Shown here piece after piece: positions 1 through 9,615 of a stretch of DNA of 64,000 bases. Origin of the DNA: Brenneria izadpanahii (lineage in GTDB: Bacteria; Pseudomonadota; Gammaproteobacteria; Enterobacterales; Enterobacteriaceae). The notes under the pieces were generated by a model. That model searched no databases and was not told the DNA's origin. It saw only the letters and a list, made by a program, of their open reading frames with translations. Position numbers and translations under genes: made by a program. Every line of letters starts with the position of its first letter. The stretch's first letter is position 1. The stretch spans positions 5,266,698 to 5,330,697 of the forward strand of contig NZ_CP050854.1 in the NCBI RefSeq assembly GCF_017569925.1. Reading direction: 5' to 3'.

Positions 1-753
1 CTGGATCAGCCATTAACCACGCAGTTTATGCACTGGATGTGGTCGGCTTTGCATCTTGATTTCGGCCGTTCGTTCTATTTTGAAAATACGGTCATGGAGC
101 TGGTTGGTCAGAGAATGCCGGTCACTCTGAAGCTGGGGGCGGTTTCTCTGCTGCTGGCGCTGGTGGTGGCTATTCCGCTCGGGGTGCTGGCGGCGGTGTT
201 CCGCGATACCTGGGTCGATAGATGTTCCATTTTCATTTCCGTTGTCGGTCAGGCGATGCCGAATTTCTGGTTTGCCTTGTTGCTGATAGTCATCTTTGCC
301 GTAGGCCTGAAATGGTTGCCGGTGGCGGGGAACAGCAGCTGGCAAAACTTCGTGCTACCGGCGGTGGCGCTGGGTTATTACGCCATGCCGTCGCTGATGC
401 GTCTGACGCGCTCCGGTATGCTGGACGTGCTGGGATCGGACTATATCCGCACCGCGCGGGCCAAGGGGCTGAGTTCTTTCAAGGTGATCGTCAAGCACGG
501 CCTGCGCAACGCCATCATACCCGTGGTGGCGCTGGCGACGGTCGAACTGGGTTTTATGTTGGGGGGATCGGTGGTGATTGAGTCGGTGTTTGCCTTGCAA
601 GGTCTGGGGCAACTGGCATGGGATTCCATCTCCCGCAACGATTTTCCCGTCGTGCAGGCCATCGTACTGATTATCTCGGTGTTTTATATCGGGCTGACGT
701 TTCTGGCCGATGTTCTTAATGCGGCACTTGATCCGCGTCTGCGTAATTCATAG
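1..753 (+). CDS. ABC transporter permease, DppB/GsiC type (5' end outside window)
   Basis: Inner-membrane permease of a dipeptide/oligopeptide/nickel-type ABC importer. The reading frame is open from base 1, so the N-terminus lies before the window and about 250 C-terminal residues are present; family members are usually 300-340 aa. Several hydrophobic segments are visible. The cytoplasmic EAA-like loop that docks the ATPase is seen as DYIRTARAKGL, and the C-terminus ends in the typical DPRLR. The DppC-like partner starts 9 bases downstream and two ATPases follow, so this is the second or third gene of a standard operon. The binding protein is presumably upstream and not visible. Substrate cannot be read from the permease; the M20 peptidase downstream suggests a peptide or acylated amino acid. 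Confidence 0.93.
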   Translation: MDQPLTTQFMHWMWSALHLDFGRSFYFENTVMELVGQRMPVTLKLGAVSLLLALVVAIPLGVLAAVFRDTWVDRCSIFISVVGQAMPNFWFALLLIVIFAVGLKWLPVAGNSSWQNFVLPAVALGYYAMPSLMRLTRSGMLDVLGSDYIRTARAKGLSSFKVIVKHGLRNAIIPVVALATVELGFMLGGSVVIESVFALQGLGQLAWDSISRNDFPVVQAIVLIISVFYIGLTFLADVLNAALDPRLRNS

Positions 754-762
754 GGAGCTTGC

Positions 763-1695
763 ATGAAAACCTCTCCATCACTCTCTTCCTCGCTGGCCGC
801 CAAGCCGATGATGCCTGAGCCGGGATTGATTCCGGAGCCGGCTCCCTGGCGGCGCTGGGTTCGCAGTATCCTCGGCCATCACAGTATGACGTTCGGCCTG
901 ATTATTCTGGCGGTTATCGTCCTGGCGGCGATCCTCGCCCCGTTAATCAGCCCGCACGATCCCTACGCGCAGGATGTGAGCCGCCGCCTGATTCCGCCGG
1001 TATGGCATGAGAAAGGCAGTTGGGAACACATATTGGGAACGGACAAGCTGGGGCGCGACTATCTGAGCCGGCTGCTGTTCGGGGCTCAGGTGTCGTTAAC
1101 CATCGGGCTGGTGGCCGTGCTGGTGGCCGGCTTCATCGGCATCACGCTGGGCGTGCTGGCGGGCTATTTCGGCGGCCGGGTTGATGCGGTGGTCAGCTAT
1201 ATTCTGACGGTTCGCTTATCCATGCCGATCATCCTGGTGGCGCTGGCGACGGCCTCGCTGGTGGGGGGATCGGTAAAAGTGGTGATCCTGCTGCTGGGGT
1301 TGCTGCTATGGGATCGCTTTCTGATCGTTTCCCGATCGGTCACCCGGCAACTGCGCGAGGCGGAGTTTATCGCCGCGGCCAAGACGCTGGGCGCTTCTTC
1401 GCTGTTCATTATGCTGCGGGAAATTCTGCCTAATCTGCTCGGTCCGCTGACGGTGGTGGCGACGCTGGAGATCGCCCACGCCATTTTGCTGGAGGCCACG
1501 CTCTCTTTCCTTGGGCTGGGCGTCCAGCCGCCGATGCCGTCATGGGGACTGATGGTGGCGGAAGGCAAGGCATATATGTTCTTTCAACCCTGGGTCATTC
1601 TCATCCCCGGCGTGGTGCTGGCAATCCTCGTGCTGGGGATCAATCTGGTGGGAGACGGCCTGCGCGATGTTACCGCGCTGGACGGACGTAACTGA
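763..1695 (+). CDS. ABC transporter permease, DppC/OppC type
   Basis: Second inner-membrane permease of the peptide-type importer, 310 aa, full length for the family. An N-terminal cytoplasmic tail of about 40 residues precedes the first membrane segment (LIILAVIVLAAILAPL). The family motif GTDKLGRDYLSRLL lies near residue 105, and the ATPase-docking loop reads EAEFIAAAKTLGAS near residue 205. The start codon has a weak GGGAGC site upstream. The following ATPase gene begins 10 bases after its stop, so translation is probably continuous along the operon. Confidence 0.94.
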   Translation: MKTSPSLSSSLAAKPMMPEPGLIPEPAPWRRWVRSILGHHSMTFGLIILAVIVLAAILAPLISPHDPYAQDVSRRLIPPVWHEKGSWEHILGTDKLGRDYLSRLLFGAQVSLTIGLVAVLVAGFIGITLGVLAGYFGGRVDAVVSYILTVRLSMPIILVALATASLVGGSVKVVILLLGLLLWDRFLIVSRSVTRQLREAEFIAAAKTLGASSLFIMLREILPNLLGPLTVVATLEIAHAILLEATLSFLGLGVQPPMPSWGLMVAEGKAYMFFQPWVILIPGVVLAILVLGINLVGDGLRDVTALDGRN

Positions 1696-1705
1696 GGAAG
1701 CGGCC

Positions 1706-2701
1706 ATGAATAATGACATTTTGCTGGATGTAAAAAATCTGCGCGTCGATCTGCCGACCGCCAGGGGCACGCTGCATGCGGTGCGCGGGTTGGATTTCTC
1801 GGTACGGCGCGGGGAAATGCTGTGTCTGGTGGGGGAGTCCGGCTGCGGTAAGTCTATGACGTCGCTGGCGCTGATGGATCTGCTGCCGCGTAAGGCGGTG
1901 CGCACCGCGGACCATATTCTGTTTAAAGGCACCGAGTTGCAGTCGTTGAAAAAGCGGGAAATTACCGCGCTGCGCGGCGACAAGATGTCGATGATTTTTC
2001 AGGAGCCGATGACGTCGCTCAATCCCTCCTACACGCTGGGCAACCAGCTATGCGAGACGCTGTTGGCCCATCGCAACGTTTCCCAGTCGCAGGCGCGCGA
2101 TCGGGCGGTTTACCTGATGGAGCGCGTGGGCATCCCCATGGCGGCGGATCGCCTGAATCAGTATCCCCATCAGCTTTCCGGCGGCCTGCGGCAGCGCATC
2201 ATGATCGCCATGTCGCTGATGTGCGAACCGGAGCTGATTATCGCCGATGAGCCGACCACCGCGCTGGATGTCACCATTCAGGCGCAGATCCTGCGCATGT
2301 TGCGTGAGCTGCAACGGGAGTTCGGCATGGCGGTGATTTTCATCACCCACGATCTGGGCGTCGTGGCGCGTATCGCCGATCGGGTGGCGGTGATGTATGC
2401 CGGAAAAATCGTGGAAACCGCGCCGGTAATGACGCTATTTAACCATCCCCGGCATCCTTATACCCAAGCGCTGTTGGACTGTATTCCCATTCAGGGGAAA
2501 ACCATACCGGGGCAGCCGTTGAACGCCATCCCCGGCGTTGTTCCCAGCCTGATTGGCGAACAGCAGGGCTGCGCGTTTAGCAACCGTTGTTCCTATTGCA
2601 CCGAGGCCTGTAACCAGGAGACGCCTTATATCGAGGTCACGGACCAGCATGCGGTGCGCTGCATTCGGGCGTTACCGGTGCGGAATGCGGAGGTCGCATG
2701 A
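1706..2701 (+). CDS. ABC transporter ATP-binding protein, DppD/OppD type
   Basis: One of two ATPases powering the peptide-type importer, 331 aa from the chosen start. The ATG at 1706 is preceded by GAGGAAG at 1694-1700; an in-frame ATG at 1667 would lie inside the permease gene and lacks such a site. Motifs in order: Walker A GESGCGKS, Q-loop FQEPMTSLNP, signature LSGGLRQR, Walker B LIIADEPTTALD and switch THDLG. The C-terminal OppF_C-type region has clustered cysteines (CAFSNRCSYC and a following CNQ), as in peptide and nickel transporters that may carry an Fe-S cluster. The last codon overlaps the next gene as ATGA. Confidence 0.95.
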   Translation: MNNDILLDVKNLRVDLPTARGTLHAVRGLDFSVRRGEMLCLVGESGCGKSMTSLALMDLLPRKAVRTADHILFKGTELQSLKKREITALRGDKMSMIFQEPMTSLNPSYTLGNQLCETLLAHRNVSQSQARDRAVYLMERVGIPMAADRLNQYPHQLSGGLRQRIMIAMSLMCEPELIIADEPTTALDVTIQAQILRMLRELQREFGMAVIFITHDLGVVARIADRVAVMYAGKIVETAPVMTLFNHPRHPYTQALLDCIPIQGKTIPGQPLNAIPGVVPSLIGEQQGCAFSNRCSYCTEACNQETPYIEVTDQHAVRCIRALPVRNAEVA

Positions 2702-3570
2702 ATCAGAGCGTAAACCATGACGTCGCGCCTGCCGCGCTGCCGACGCATATTCCCGGTAATGATGATATTGCGCTGGAACTGTGTTCCTTATCGCGGGTTT
2801 TTCGCCTTAATCGCGGTTTGTTCTCGCGCGCCGGCGAGATCCGGGCGGTGAATGAGGTTTCCTTGCGCATCCGGCGGGGAGAAACGCTGGGGCTGGTGGG
2901 GGAATCGGGATGCGGGAAAAGTACGCTGGCGAAAATGCTGCTGGGTCTGCTGCCGCCGACTTCCGGCAACGTCTTGATTGAAGGGCGTGAGATTGATTCC
3001 GGCAACCGTAAGGAGATGGCGTCCCGCATTCAGCCCATCTTTCAGGATCCCTATTCATCGTTGAACCCGCGCCGCACCGTTGCGGATATCGTGGAAGTCG
3101 CGTTGCGTCTGCACGGTATCGGTACGCCTGAAGAGCGTAAGGCGCGCGTCAAAGAAATGCTTGATGTGGTCGGCATGCCCGCCCGCACGCACAGTCAGTA
3201 TCCCGGTCAACTGTCCGGCGGTCAGCGTCAGCGGGTGGCCATTGCCCGCGCGTTGATTATGCGGCCTGACATTCTGATCTGCGATGAGCCGACATCGGCG
3301 CTGGATGTGTCGGTTCAGGCGCAAATTCTCAACCTGCTGCTGGCGCTTAAACAGGAGTTTGGGCTGACTTACCTGCTCATCAGCCACAACCTGTCGGTGG
3401 TGGAACATCTGGTCGACCATGTGGCGGTGATGCAGAAGGGGACGATTGTCGAACAGGGGACGCGCGAACAGATTTTTCACTCGCCGCAGCACCCTTATAC
3501 CAAATCGCTGCTGGCTTCGGTGCTGACGCCGGAGCCGGGATTGGGCATTCCGGATATCGAACAGTATTAA
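2698..3570 (+). CDS. ABC transporter ATP-binding protein, DppF/OppF type
   Basis: Second ATPase of the importer, 290 aa. Walker A (GESGCGKST), Q-loop (FQDPYSSLNP), signature (LSGGQRQR), Walker B (ILICDEPTSALD) and switch histidine (ISHNL) are all intact. It is somewhat shorter than typical DppF/OppF (about 320-330 aa) because the cysteine-rich C-terminal region is reduced; it ends soon after the HPYTKSLL motif. The ATGA overlap with the preceding gene implies translational coupling. A gap of about 100 bases separates it from the M20 peptidase gene, which may belong to the same transcript. Confidence 0.94.
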   Translation: MNQSVNHDVAPAALPTHIPGNDDIALELCSLSRVFRLNRGLFSRAGEIRAVNEVSLRIRRGETLGLVGESGCGKSTLAKMLLGLLPPTSGNVLIEGREIDSGNRKEMASRIQPIFQDPYSSLNPRRTVADIVEVALRLHGIGTPEERKARVKEMLDVVGMPARTHSQYPGQLSGGQRQRVAIARALIMRPDILICDEPTSALDVSVQAQILNLLLALKQEFGLTYLLISHNLSVVEHLVDHVAVMQKGTIVEQGTREQIFHSPQHPYTKSLLASVLTPEPGLGIPDIEQY

Positions 3571-3667
3571 CCGATCCCGGTATCTCGTTTCTTAAACGAT
3601 CGGCATTACGCCTGCGGGGCCGTGTTGCTGGTTAACGAATATCTGAGAAAAAGAGGACAGACAGAAT

Positions 3668-5104
3668 ATGACGCGTGAAGAGACGATCCTGGCAACCGTC
3701 GATTATTTTGCTTCAGGAAAATTCAAGGAAACCCTGGCGCGCAGGGTGGCATACCGGACGGAAAGTCAGGATGCCGGCAGCGGACCCGTTCTGATGTCCT
3801 ATCTGACGGATGAAATGATCCCGGTGCTTGAGGCCATGGGCTTCGAGTGTCTGCTGGCGGATAACCCCATCGGCGGCAAAGGCCCTTTTTTGCTGGCGCG
3901 GCGCCTGGAGCCGGAAGCCGCGCTGACGCTGTTGACCTATGGTCATGGCGATGTGGTGCGGGGTTACGATGACCAATGGCGCGAGGGATTATCGCCGTGG
4001 CAGCTGATTCAGGACGGCAACCTCTGGTATGGGCGCGGCACCGCTGACAACAAAGGGCAGCATTCCATTAATCTGGCGGCGTTGGAGCAGGTTCTGAAGG
4101 CGCGCGACGGCCAGCTTGGCTACAACGTGAAAATCATTCTGGAGATGGGAGAAGAGGATGGTTCGCCGGGGTTGAACGAAATTTGCGAGCAATACCGCGA
4201 CTGGCTGGCCGCCGATCTGTTTATCGCTTCCGATGGGCCGCGAATATCCGCCGTCCGCCCCACTCTATTCCTGGGTTCGCGCGGCGTGTTTAATTTTGAA
4301 CTACGGGTGAATCTGCGCGAAGGCGCGCACCATTCCGGCAACTGGGGCGGGCTGTTGAGCAACCCCGGCATCCGTTTGTCCCATGCCCTCGCCAGTCTGG
4401 TGGACGCGCACGGCTGTATTTTGGTGCCGGGTCTGCGGCCGCCGGCGATATCCGAGACCATGCGCCGTATTCTTGCCGATATCGAACTGGGCGGCGGAGC
4501 GACGGATCCGGCCATCGATCCCGGTTGGGGCGAACCCGGACTAACGGCGGCGGAGAAACTTTATGGCTGGAATACGCTGGATGTGCTGGCCTTTGTCACC
4601 GGTAATCCGGACAAACCGGCTCACGCTATTCCGCCGAGCGCCAAAGCAAATTGCCATATGCGCTATGTGCTGGGCAGCGACGTGGAGAACTTCGAACAAC
4701 ATATCCGCCGTCACCTGGACGCCAACGGATTTGAAGACGTGGAGATCGTTAACGCCATCAGCAATTATGCCGCTACCCGGCTCGATCCCAACGATTTGTG
4801 GGTGGAGTGGGGGAAGGCGTCGATTACCCGATCCGCCGGCGCCAAGGCCGCGGTGCTGCCGAACTTCGGCGGCGGATTGCCGAACGCCTGCTTCTCGGAA
4901 ACGCTGGGCTTGCCGACGCTGTGGGTGCCGCACTCTTATCCCGCCTGTTCGCAACATGCGCCCAATGAACATATTCTGGCTGATATGACGCTACAGGCGC
5001 TTAAAATCATGACCGGCCTGTTCTGGGATCTGGCTGAGCAAGGAGCCGACGTGGCGCATCGTCGTTCACAGATGAAAGCGAAGCAACCTGCAGCAACGGT
5101 CTAG
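3668..5104 (+). CDS. M20 family metallopeptidase / deacylase
   Basis: Zinc-dependent amidohydrolase of the ArgE/DapE/dipeptidase group, 478 aa, cytoplasmic (no signal peptide). M20 landmarks are present in order: the metal-binding YGHGDVV near residue 98, GRGTADNKGQ near residue 123 with the bridging aspartate, and the catalytic EMGEEDGSPG near residue 160. A dimerisation/lid domain with EGAHHSGNWGG follows, and a late histidine occurs in CSQHAPNEH. It lies downstream of a peptide-type ABC importer and upstream of a LysR gene. It probably hydrolyses the imported substrate (dipeptide or N-acyl amino acid), but the true substrate is not evident. An AGAGGA-like site precedes the ATG. Confidence 0.88.
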   Translation: MTREETILATVDYFASGKFKETLARRVAYRTESQDAGSGPVLMSYLTDEMIPVLEAMGFECLLADNPIGGKGPFLLARRLEPEAALTLLTYGHGDVVRGYDDQWREGLSPWQLIQDGNLWYGRGTADNKGQHSINLAALEQVLKARDGQLGYNVKIILEMGEEDGSPGLNEICEQYRDWLAADLFIASDGPRISAVRPTLFLGSRGVFNFELRVNLREGAHHSGNWGGLLSNPGIRLSHALASLVDAHGCILVPGLRPPAISETMRRILADIELGGGATDPAIDPGWGEPGLTAAEKLYGWNTLDVLAFVTGNPDKPAHAIPPSAKANCHMRYVLGSDVENFEQHIRRHLDANGFEDVEIVNAISNYAATRLDPNDLWVEWGKASITRSAGAKAAVLPNFGGGLPNACFSETLGLPTLWVPHSYPACSQHAPNEHILADMTLQALKIMTGLFWDLAEQGADVAHRRSQMKAKQPAATV

Positions 5105-5217
5105 ACTGGATAAATGACGCGACGAATGACGTGTCCGTGTTTTGCTTACTCTTTCCGTATAGCCGGTATCATGGGCGCTACGGGCTTCTTTTGATGATGC
5201 CACATGTGTGAGAGACA

Positions 5218-6147
5218 ATGCATAGCAACGAAATTCGTTACTTTATGGCGGTGGCCAGCACCGGGTCGCTGAGCGCGGCCAGCCAGCAGCTATTTGTCGC
5301 CGTTTCAGCCATCAGCAGACAGATCCAGCGGCTGGAGGCGCGCCTCGGCGTTCCGCTGTTTGAGCGGCATGCTAGAGGCATGGTGTTGAATGACGCCGGA
5401 CATATTCTGGAGAATCATGTCCGGCGCAGCATGGCGGACATGGAGCTGGCCGTCGCTGAAATTGAAGGGCTGAAGTCCGCCCGTCAGACCACCATCCGGG
5501 TGGTGTGTACCGACGGCATCGGGTTTAATCTGCTGCCGACGCTGATGGCGAAGTTTCGGCGGCAGTGCGCCGAGGTCAACTTTGTACTGACGGTCGGCAG
5601 CGCCAGACAGGTTCCCGAGCTGATTCGTAACGGCGAGAGCGACGTGGCGCTGAAATTCAGTCTGGCGCCGGAACACGGCGTTCAGGTCATCGCCTCTTTT
5701 CCCGCTCCGTTTCTGGCCGTAATGCAGGCCGACCATCCGCTGGCCGCACGAGATTTCCAGCTCGACGATCTAAATACTTACCCGATTGTACTGCCCGACC
5801 AGGCGGCTACCGTACGCCAGCTGTTTGATCTCTCATGCCGGATGAAGGGGGTTTTCATCGATCCGGTGTTTACCTGTAACCATTTTTCAACGCTGTACGC
5901 CTTCTTGCTGGATACGCCGGACGCCATTGTCATATGCAGCCACTTTTCCGTGCTGTATAGCGCCAAACGCGACGGTTTGCAGGTGAAGTCCATCAAGATG
6001 GATCAATTAGGGCAGCGGATGCTGCAAATTCAAACCGAGGTGGGGAAACCGGCAACCAAGGTGATGGAGGATTTTTTTGCCTTTCTGCGCTACGAACTGG
6101 AAACGCAGGACGCGCTGTTTCGGCAGGAATATCCTTTTCAGGGGTGA
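5218..6147 (+). CDS. LysR-family transcriptional regulator
   Basis: DNA-binding regulator of 309 aa. The N-terminal winged helix (residues 1-60) has the canonical LysR pattern AASTGSLSAASQQLFVAVSA followed by QIQRLEARLGVPLFER. A LysR substrate-binding fold covers about residues 90-300. A GAGAG element sits just before the ATG. It is co-directional with the peptide importer and peptidase genes 110 bases upstream and convergent with the EamA gene. It is a likely local regulator of the importer-peptidase operon, but this is inference from position only. Confidence 0.92.
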   Translation: MHSNEIRYFMAVASTGSLSAASQQLFVAVSAISRQIQRLEARLGVPLFERHARGMVLNDAGHILENHVRRSMADMELAVAEIEGLKSARQTTIRVVCTDGIGFNLLPTLMAKFRRQCAEVNFVLTVGSARQVPELIRNGESDVALKFSLAPEHGVQVIASFPAPFLAVMQADHPLAARDFQLDDLNTYPIVLPDQAATVRQLFDLSCRMKGVFIDPVFTCNHFSTLYAFLLDTPDAIVICSHFSVLYSAKRDGLQVKSIKMDQLGQRMLQIQTEVGKPATKVMEDFFAFLRYELETQDALFRQEYPFQG

Positions 6148-6172
6148 TGACACCTGAAACATTAGCGGACTT

Positions 6173-7144
6173 TCAGTCCGTCCTGGGACGCGGCTTATTC
6201 AGGGTCACCACCAGCATCCCGGCGATGATGGCGACAACGCCGGCGACCAGCCCGGCGCTCAGGGATTCATTGAGAAACAGGATCGAGATAAACAGCCCGA
6301 CGACCGGCACGCCCAGCATGGAAGACGCCATACTGGTGCTGGAGATCCATTGGCTGGCGGCGTTGACGGCGCAGAAACAGAAAGCGGTGGCTATCGGCCC
6401 GACAAACAGCGAGATCTCCCAGAAACGCAGCGAATTATCGCCGGTGTACGGTCCCTCTTTATACCAGGCGATGATAATCAGCGGGACGGCGGCGATCAGC
6501 ATCTGCCAAGGCGCCAGATGGTAGGCGCTGGAAGCGCCGCGATGGTGACGCAGATGCAGGATGCAGATGGCCCAGCAGAATGACGCGATCAGCAGCAGGG
6601 TATTGGCCTGCAGCGCTTTGGTATCCTTCCAGTCCAGCGTCAGCGGATTAAACAGGATGGCGACGCCGGCGATCCCCAGCAGCGTGCCGATCAATTCCTG
6701 ACGGGTTATGCGCTGTTTGAAGAACAGAATAGCGCCCGGCAGAACCCACAATGGCGTGGTGTAGGCCAGGATCGCGGATCGGCCCGCGGGTATCGCGGTC
6801 ATGGCGATGGCGCCCAGCGCGGTAAACGTCAGCATTTGCAGCAGGCCGACGCTGAATAGCAGAGGGACATCACGGCGTTGCGGCCGTTTCAGCGTGCCGG
6901 TGACAATCTGGATAAAGAACAGGCAAAGCCCGCCCAGCGCGAAACGCAGCGCGGAGAACCAGAGCGGCGTAATGTGTTCCAGTCCGAGTTTCATGACCGG
7001 CCAGTTGGCGCCCCAGACGACGATCGCCAGTAATAGCAGAATGATTCCCCCAACCTGGCGCAATGGTAATCCGGTTGGTAATGCATTGGCGGATTTGTCT
7101 TTCAGCCAGATTATTTTCTTATTTCTTAATGAGGGAGAAATCAT
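6173..7144 (-). CDS. EamA/DMT-family transporter
   Basis: Drug/metabolite-transporter family membrane protein, 323 aa from the ATG at 7144. An upstream in-frame TTG at 7219 would add 25 polar residues and is less likely. After a short basic tail come about ten hydrophobic segments arranged as two EamA repeats; the first carries the typical VVWGANWPVMKLGL, and a second-repeat ANTLLLIASFCWAICIL is visible. Proteins of this family export amino acids or other metabolites. It is divergent from an Lrp/AsnC-type regulator starting at 7288, a common arrangement for amino-acid exporters controlled by their substrate. Confidence 0.88.
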   Translation of the reverse strand: MISPSLRNKKIIWLKDKSANALPTGLPLRQVGGIILLLLAIVVWGANWPVMKLGLEHITPLWFSALRFALGGLCLFFIQIVTGTLKRPQRRDVPLLFSVGLLQMLTFTALGAIAMTAIPAGRSAILAYTTPLWVLPGAILFFKQRITRQELIGTLLGIAGVAILFNPLTLDWKDTKALQANTLLLIASFCWAICILHLRHHRGASSAYHLAPWQMLIAAVPLIIIAWYKEGPYTGDNSLRFWEISLFVGPIATAFCFCAVNAASQWISSTSMASSMLGVPVVGLFISILFLNESLSAGLVAGVVAIIAGMLVVTLNKPRPRTD

Positions 7145-7287
7145 TTTATATTTCTTCGCGACGGTTACTGGATAAATCCAGTTTATTATTTTTTCGTCGG
7201 AAAATTTTTCCCTTATCAATCGCGATATTTTTGTTTGCAGGGCGATTTTTCCAACTGATTTGTTATTAACAGGAAAGGTTTTCTTTT

Positions 7288-7773
7288 ATGCGTAAACTGG
7301 ATAAAACCGATATCGGTATCCTCAATAAATTGCAGGAAAATGCGAAAGTCACGCATGTTGAATTGGCGAAAGCGGTCAATCTTTCCACCACGCCCTGTTT
7401 TAACCGGGTGAAGGCGCTGGAAGAGCTCGGCCTTATCCGTCAGCAGGTGACGCTGCTGTCGCCGGAACGGCTGGGATTGCATGTGAACGTGTTTATTCAT
7501 GTCAGCCTTGATCGGCAAATAGAAGAAGTTTTGCAGCGCTTTGAGCAGGCGATTTCCGAGCGGCCGGAGGTGATGGAGTGTTACCTGATGACCGGGGACG
7601 CCGACTATCTTCTGCGAGTGTTGGTCAAAAATATCAATGAGATAGAGCATTTCATTCTAAATCATCTGACCCGCATTCCCGGCGTTGCCAATATCCGCTC
7701 CAGCTTTGCGCTTAAGCAAGTTCGCTATAAGACCACCCTGCCTTTGCCGCCGGAAGGTATGATTTTGCCCTAG
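7288..7773 (+). CDS. Lrp/AsnC-family transcriptional regulator
   Basis: Small feast/famine regulator, 161 aa. The N-terminal winged helix begins [18 protein letters not shown] with the recognition region [20 protein letters not shown]. The C-terminal RAM effector domain shows [15 protein letters not shown]. It is divergent from the EamA exporter gene (143 bases between starts) and about 220 bases upstream of acdS on the same strand. It could therefore regulate the exporter, acdS, or both. ACC deaminase genes in other proteobacteria are often controlled by an Lrp-type protein (AcdR), so a link to acdS is plausible but unproven. Confidence 0.9.
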   Translation: MRKLDKTDIGILNKLQENAKVTHVELAKAVNLSTTPCFNRVKALEELGLIRQQVTLLSPERLGLHVNVFIHVSLDRQIEEVLQRFEQAISERPEVMECYLMTGDADYLLRVLVKNINEIEHFILNHLTRIPGVANIRSSFALKQVRYKTTLPLPPEGMILP

Positions 7774-7995
7774 CAAACAATGGGGTGTTAATTTTATTTC
7801 GTTATGTGGCGATTTCTTAAAGGTAAAAGGTTGATTAATGGTTTTTGATGAAATTTTCATGATAAATAATGATGAATTTAGCAATTTAAATTCATTTGTT
7901 TGCAGGTAATATGATGGGCATGGAGTGACGGTATTTCTCAATGGAATATTGACAACCTGCGGCTATCATTTCTCATTATTTACCGGAGCGCTATT

Positions 7996-9012
7996 ATGAA
8001 TCTGGAGAAATTTCCACGTTATCCATTAACTTTTGGACCTTCCCCCATTACGCCAATGAAAAGGCTGAGTGAATATTTGGGCGGAGAGGTAGAAATATAT
8101 GCCAAGCGTGAAGATTGTAATAGTGGTCTGGCGTTTGGCGGTAATAAAACCCGTAAGCTGGAATATCTTATTCCCGAAGCGTTGGAACAGGGTTGCGATA
8201 CGCTGGTTTCCATCGGCGGTATTCAGTCAAACCAGACGCGTCAGGTGGCCGCGGTGGCCGCGCACCTGGGTATGAAATGTATTCTGGTGCAGGAAAACTG
8301 GGTGAATTATGCCGATGCGGTGTACGACCGGGTCGGTAATATCGAGCTGTCGCGTATTATGGGCGCCGATGTTCGTCTGGATGCCGCCGGTTTTGATATC
8401 GGTATTCGCGAAAGCTGGAAAAACGCCATGGAAGAAGCGGCGCAAAACGGCGGTAAACCCTTCCCGATCCCCGCCGGTTGTTCCGAACACCCTTACGGCG
8501 GGCTGGGGTTCGTCGGCTTCGCGGAAGAAGTGCGCCAGCAGGAAAAAGAGCTGGGCTTCAAATTTGACTATATCGTCGTATGCTCCGTGACCGGCAGCAC
8601 CCAGGCCGGTATGGTGGTCGGTTTCGCCGCCGACGGCCGCGCCCGTAACGTTATCGGTATCGACGCCTCGGCGAAACCGGAAAAAACCAAGGCGCAGATC
8701 CTGCGTATCGCGCAGAACACCGCCAAACTGGTTGAACTTGGCCGGGAAATCACCGAAGAAGACGTGGTGCTGGATACCCGTTTTGGCGGCCCGGAATATG
8801 GTCTGCCGAACGAAGGCACGCTGGAGGCCATCCGTTTGTGCGCCCGCATGGAAGGCGTGATGACCGATCCGGTCTACGAAGGTAAATCTATGCAGGGTAT
8901 GATCGGTATGATCCGAAACGGCGAATTCCCGAAAGGCTCTAAAGTGCTTTATGCCCATCTGGGCGGCGCGCCGGCGCTGAGCGCCTATAGCTATATTTTC
9001 CGCAATGGTTAA
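7996..9012 (+). CDS. acdS: 1-aminocyclopropane-1-carboxylate (ACC) deaminase
   Basis: PLP enzyme that cleaves ACC, the plant ethylene precursor, to 2-oxobutyrate and ammonia. Length is 338 aa, exactly the length of classic Pseudomonas AcdS. The PLP lysine is K51 (GGNKTRK) and the catalytic serine S78 (GIQSNQ). The two residues that separate true ACC deaminases from D-cysteine desulfhydrases are both of the deaminase type: E295 (YEGKS) and L322 (AHLGG). This was counted directly on the translation. The gene stands alone between two Lrp-type regulators. A protein with this activity lets a plant-associated bacterium use ACC as nitrogen and lower host ethylene. A D-cysteine activity is less likely given E295/L322. 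Confidence 0.95.
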   Translation: MNLEKFPRYPLTFGPSPITPMKRLSEYLGGEVEIYAKREDCNSGLAFGGNKTRKLEYLIPEALEQGCDTLVSIGGIQSNQTRQVAAVAAHLGMKCILVQENWVNYADAVYDRVGNIELSRIMGADVRLDAAGFDIGIRESWKNAMEEAAQNGGKPFPIPAGCSEHPYGGLGFVGFAEEVRQQEKELGFKFDYIVVCSVTGSTQAGMVVGFAADGRARNVIGIDASAKPEKTKAQILRIAQNTAKLVELGREITEEDVVLDTRFGGPEYGLPNEGTLEAIRLCARMEGVMTDPVYEGKSMQGMIGMIRNGEFPKGSKVLYAHLGGAPALSAYSYIFRNG

Positions 9013-9058
9013 CTGCCGTACCCACCAGTAGGTTCTAGACCGTTAAGTAATCTTGTGG

Positions 9059-9088
9059 CCGTCATTCCCGCGTAAGCGGGAATGACGG
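9059..9088. repeat. Perfect 13-bp inverted repeat between convergent genes
   Basis: CCGTCATTCCCGC, a GTAA spacer, then the exact reverse complement. It lies between the acdS stop and the stop of the convergent Lrp-type gene. There is no T-run on either side, so it is a weak terminator candidate. The sequence resembles the short GTCATTCCCGC-type intergenic hairpin repeats that occur in many copies in some bacterial genomes. Confidence 0.8.
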
Positions 9089-9105
9089 TGATTTCGTCGT
9101 CAACT

Positions 9106-9615
9106 TCAGAACGTCAATTGCGTGGTGGAAAGCACTTCCCGCAGGCCGATAAAAGAGCGGATCTGACGCACGCCGGGCAGAAACAGCAGTTGTTCGGCGT
9201 GTAGCCGGTTAAAGCTCTGATTATCCTTGGTGCGAATCTTCAAAATATAATCAAACTCGCCGGTGACCACATGGCATTCCATACAGCCGCTGATCTGCTG
9301 CACCGACGCTTCAAAATCTTCAAATGAGCTCGGCGTCGAGCGATCCAACACCACCCCGATTAACACCACCAGACCGGCGTTAAGCGCTTCCGGGTCAAGC
9401 AGCGCGACCACGCCTTTAATCAGGCCGATCTGTTTGAGGCGTTCAACCCGCCGCAGACAGGCCGGCGGGCTGAGATTGACCTTTTCCGCCAGCGCCACGT
9501 TGGACAGCGAGGCATCCGACTGCAAAAGACGCAGGATGGCGATATCGAAGCGGTCCAACTCATAGGATTTCTTTTCCTCCGGGGGAGGCGTAACGATGGG
9601 GGATTTGGCTTTCAT
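9106..9615 (-). CDS. Lrp/AsnC-family transcriptional regulator
   Basis: Feast/famine regulator of 169 aa from the ATG at 9615, which has AGGAA seven bases upstream; a longer in-frame start at 9663 is possible but lacks support. A variable N-terminal tail of about 20 residues precedes the winged helix (ELDRFDIAILRLLQSDAS, recognition region NLSPPACLRRVERLKQIGLI). The RAM domain follows (ECHVVTGEFDYILKI). It is convergent with acdS and divergent from the amino-acid ABC transporter at 9980, so it is a candidate regulator of either. It is not a close duplicate of the Lrp-type protein at 7.3 kb. Confidence 0.9.
   Translation of the reverse strand: MKAKSPIVTPPPEEKKSYELDRFDIAILRLLQSDASLSNVALAEKVNLSPPACLRRVERLKQIGLIKGVVALLDPEALNAGLVVLIGVVLDRSTPSSFEDFEASVQQISGCMECHVVTGEFDYILKIRTKDNQSFNRLHAEQLLFLPGVRQIRSFIGLREVLSTTQLTF

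Noticed and set aside
8227..8958. 243-codon open frame antisense to acdS
   Set aside because: It is the mirror of a highly conserved enzyme gene with all catalytic residues; no independent evidence.
7996..9012. D-cysteine desulfhydrase instead of ACC deaminase
   Set aside because: Residues 295 and 322 are Glu and Leu, the pattern of true ACC deaminases, and the length and sequence match AcdS.
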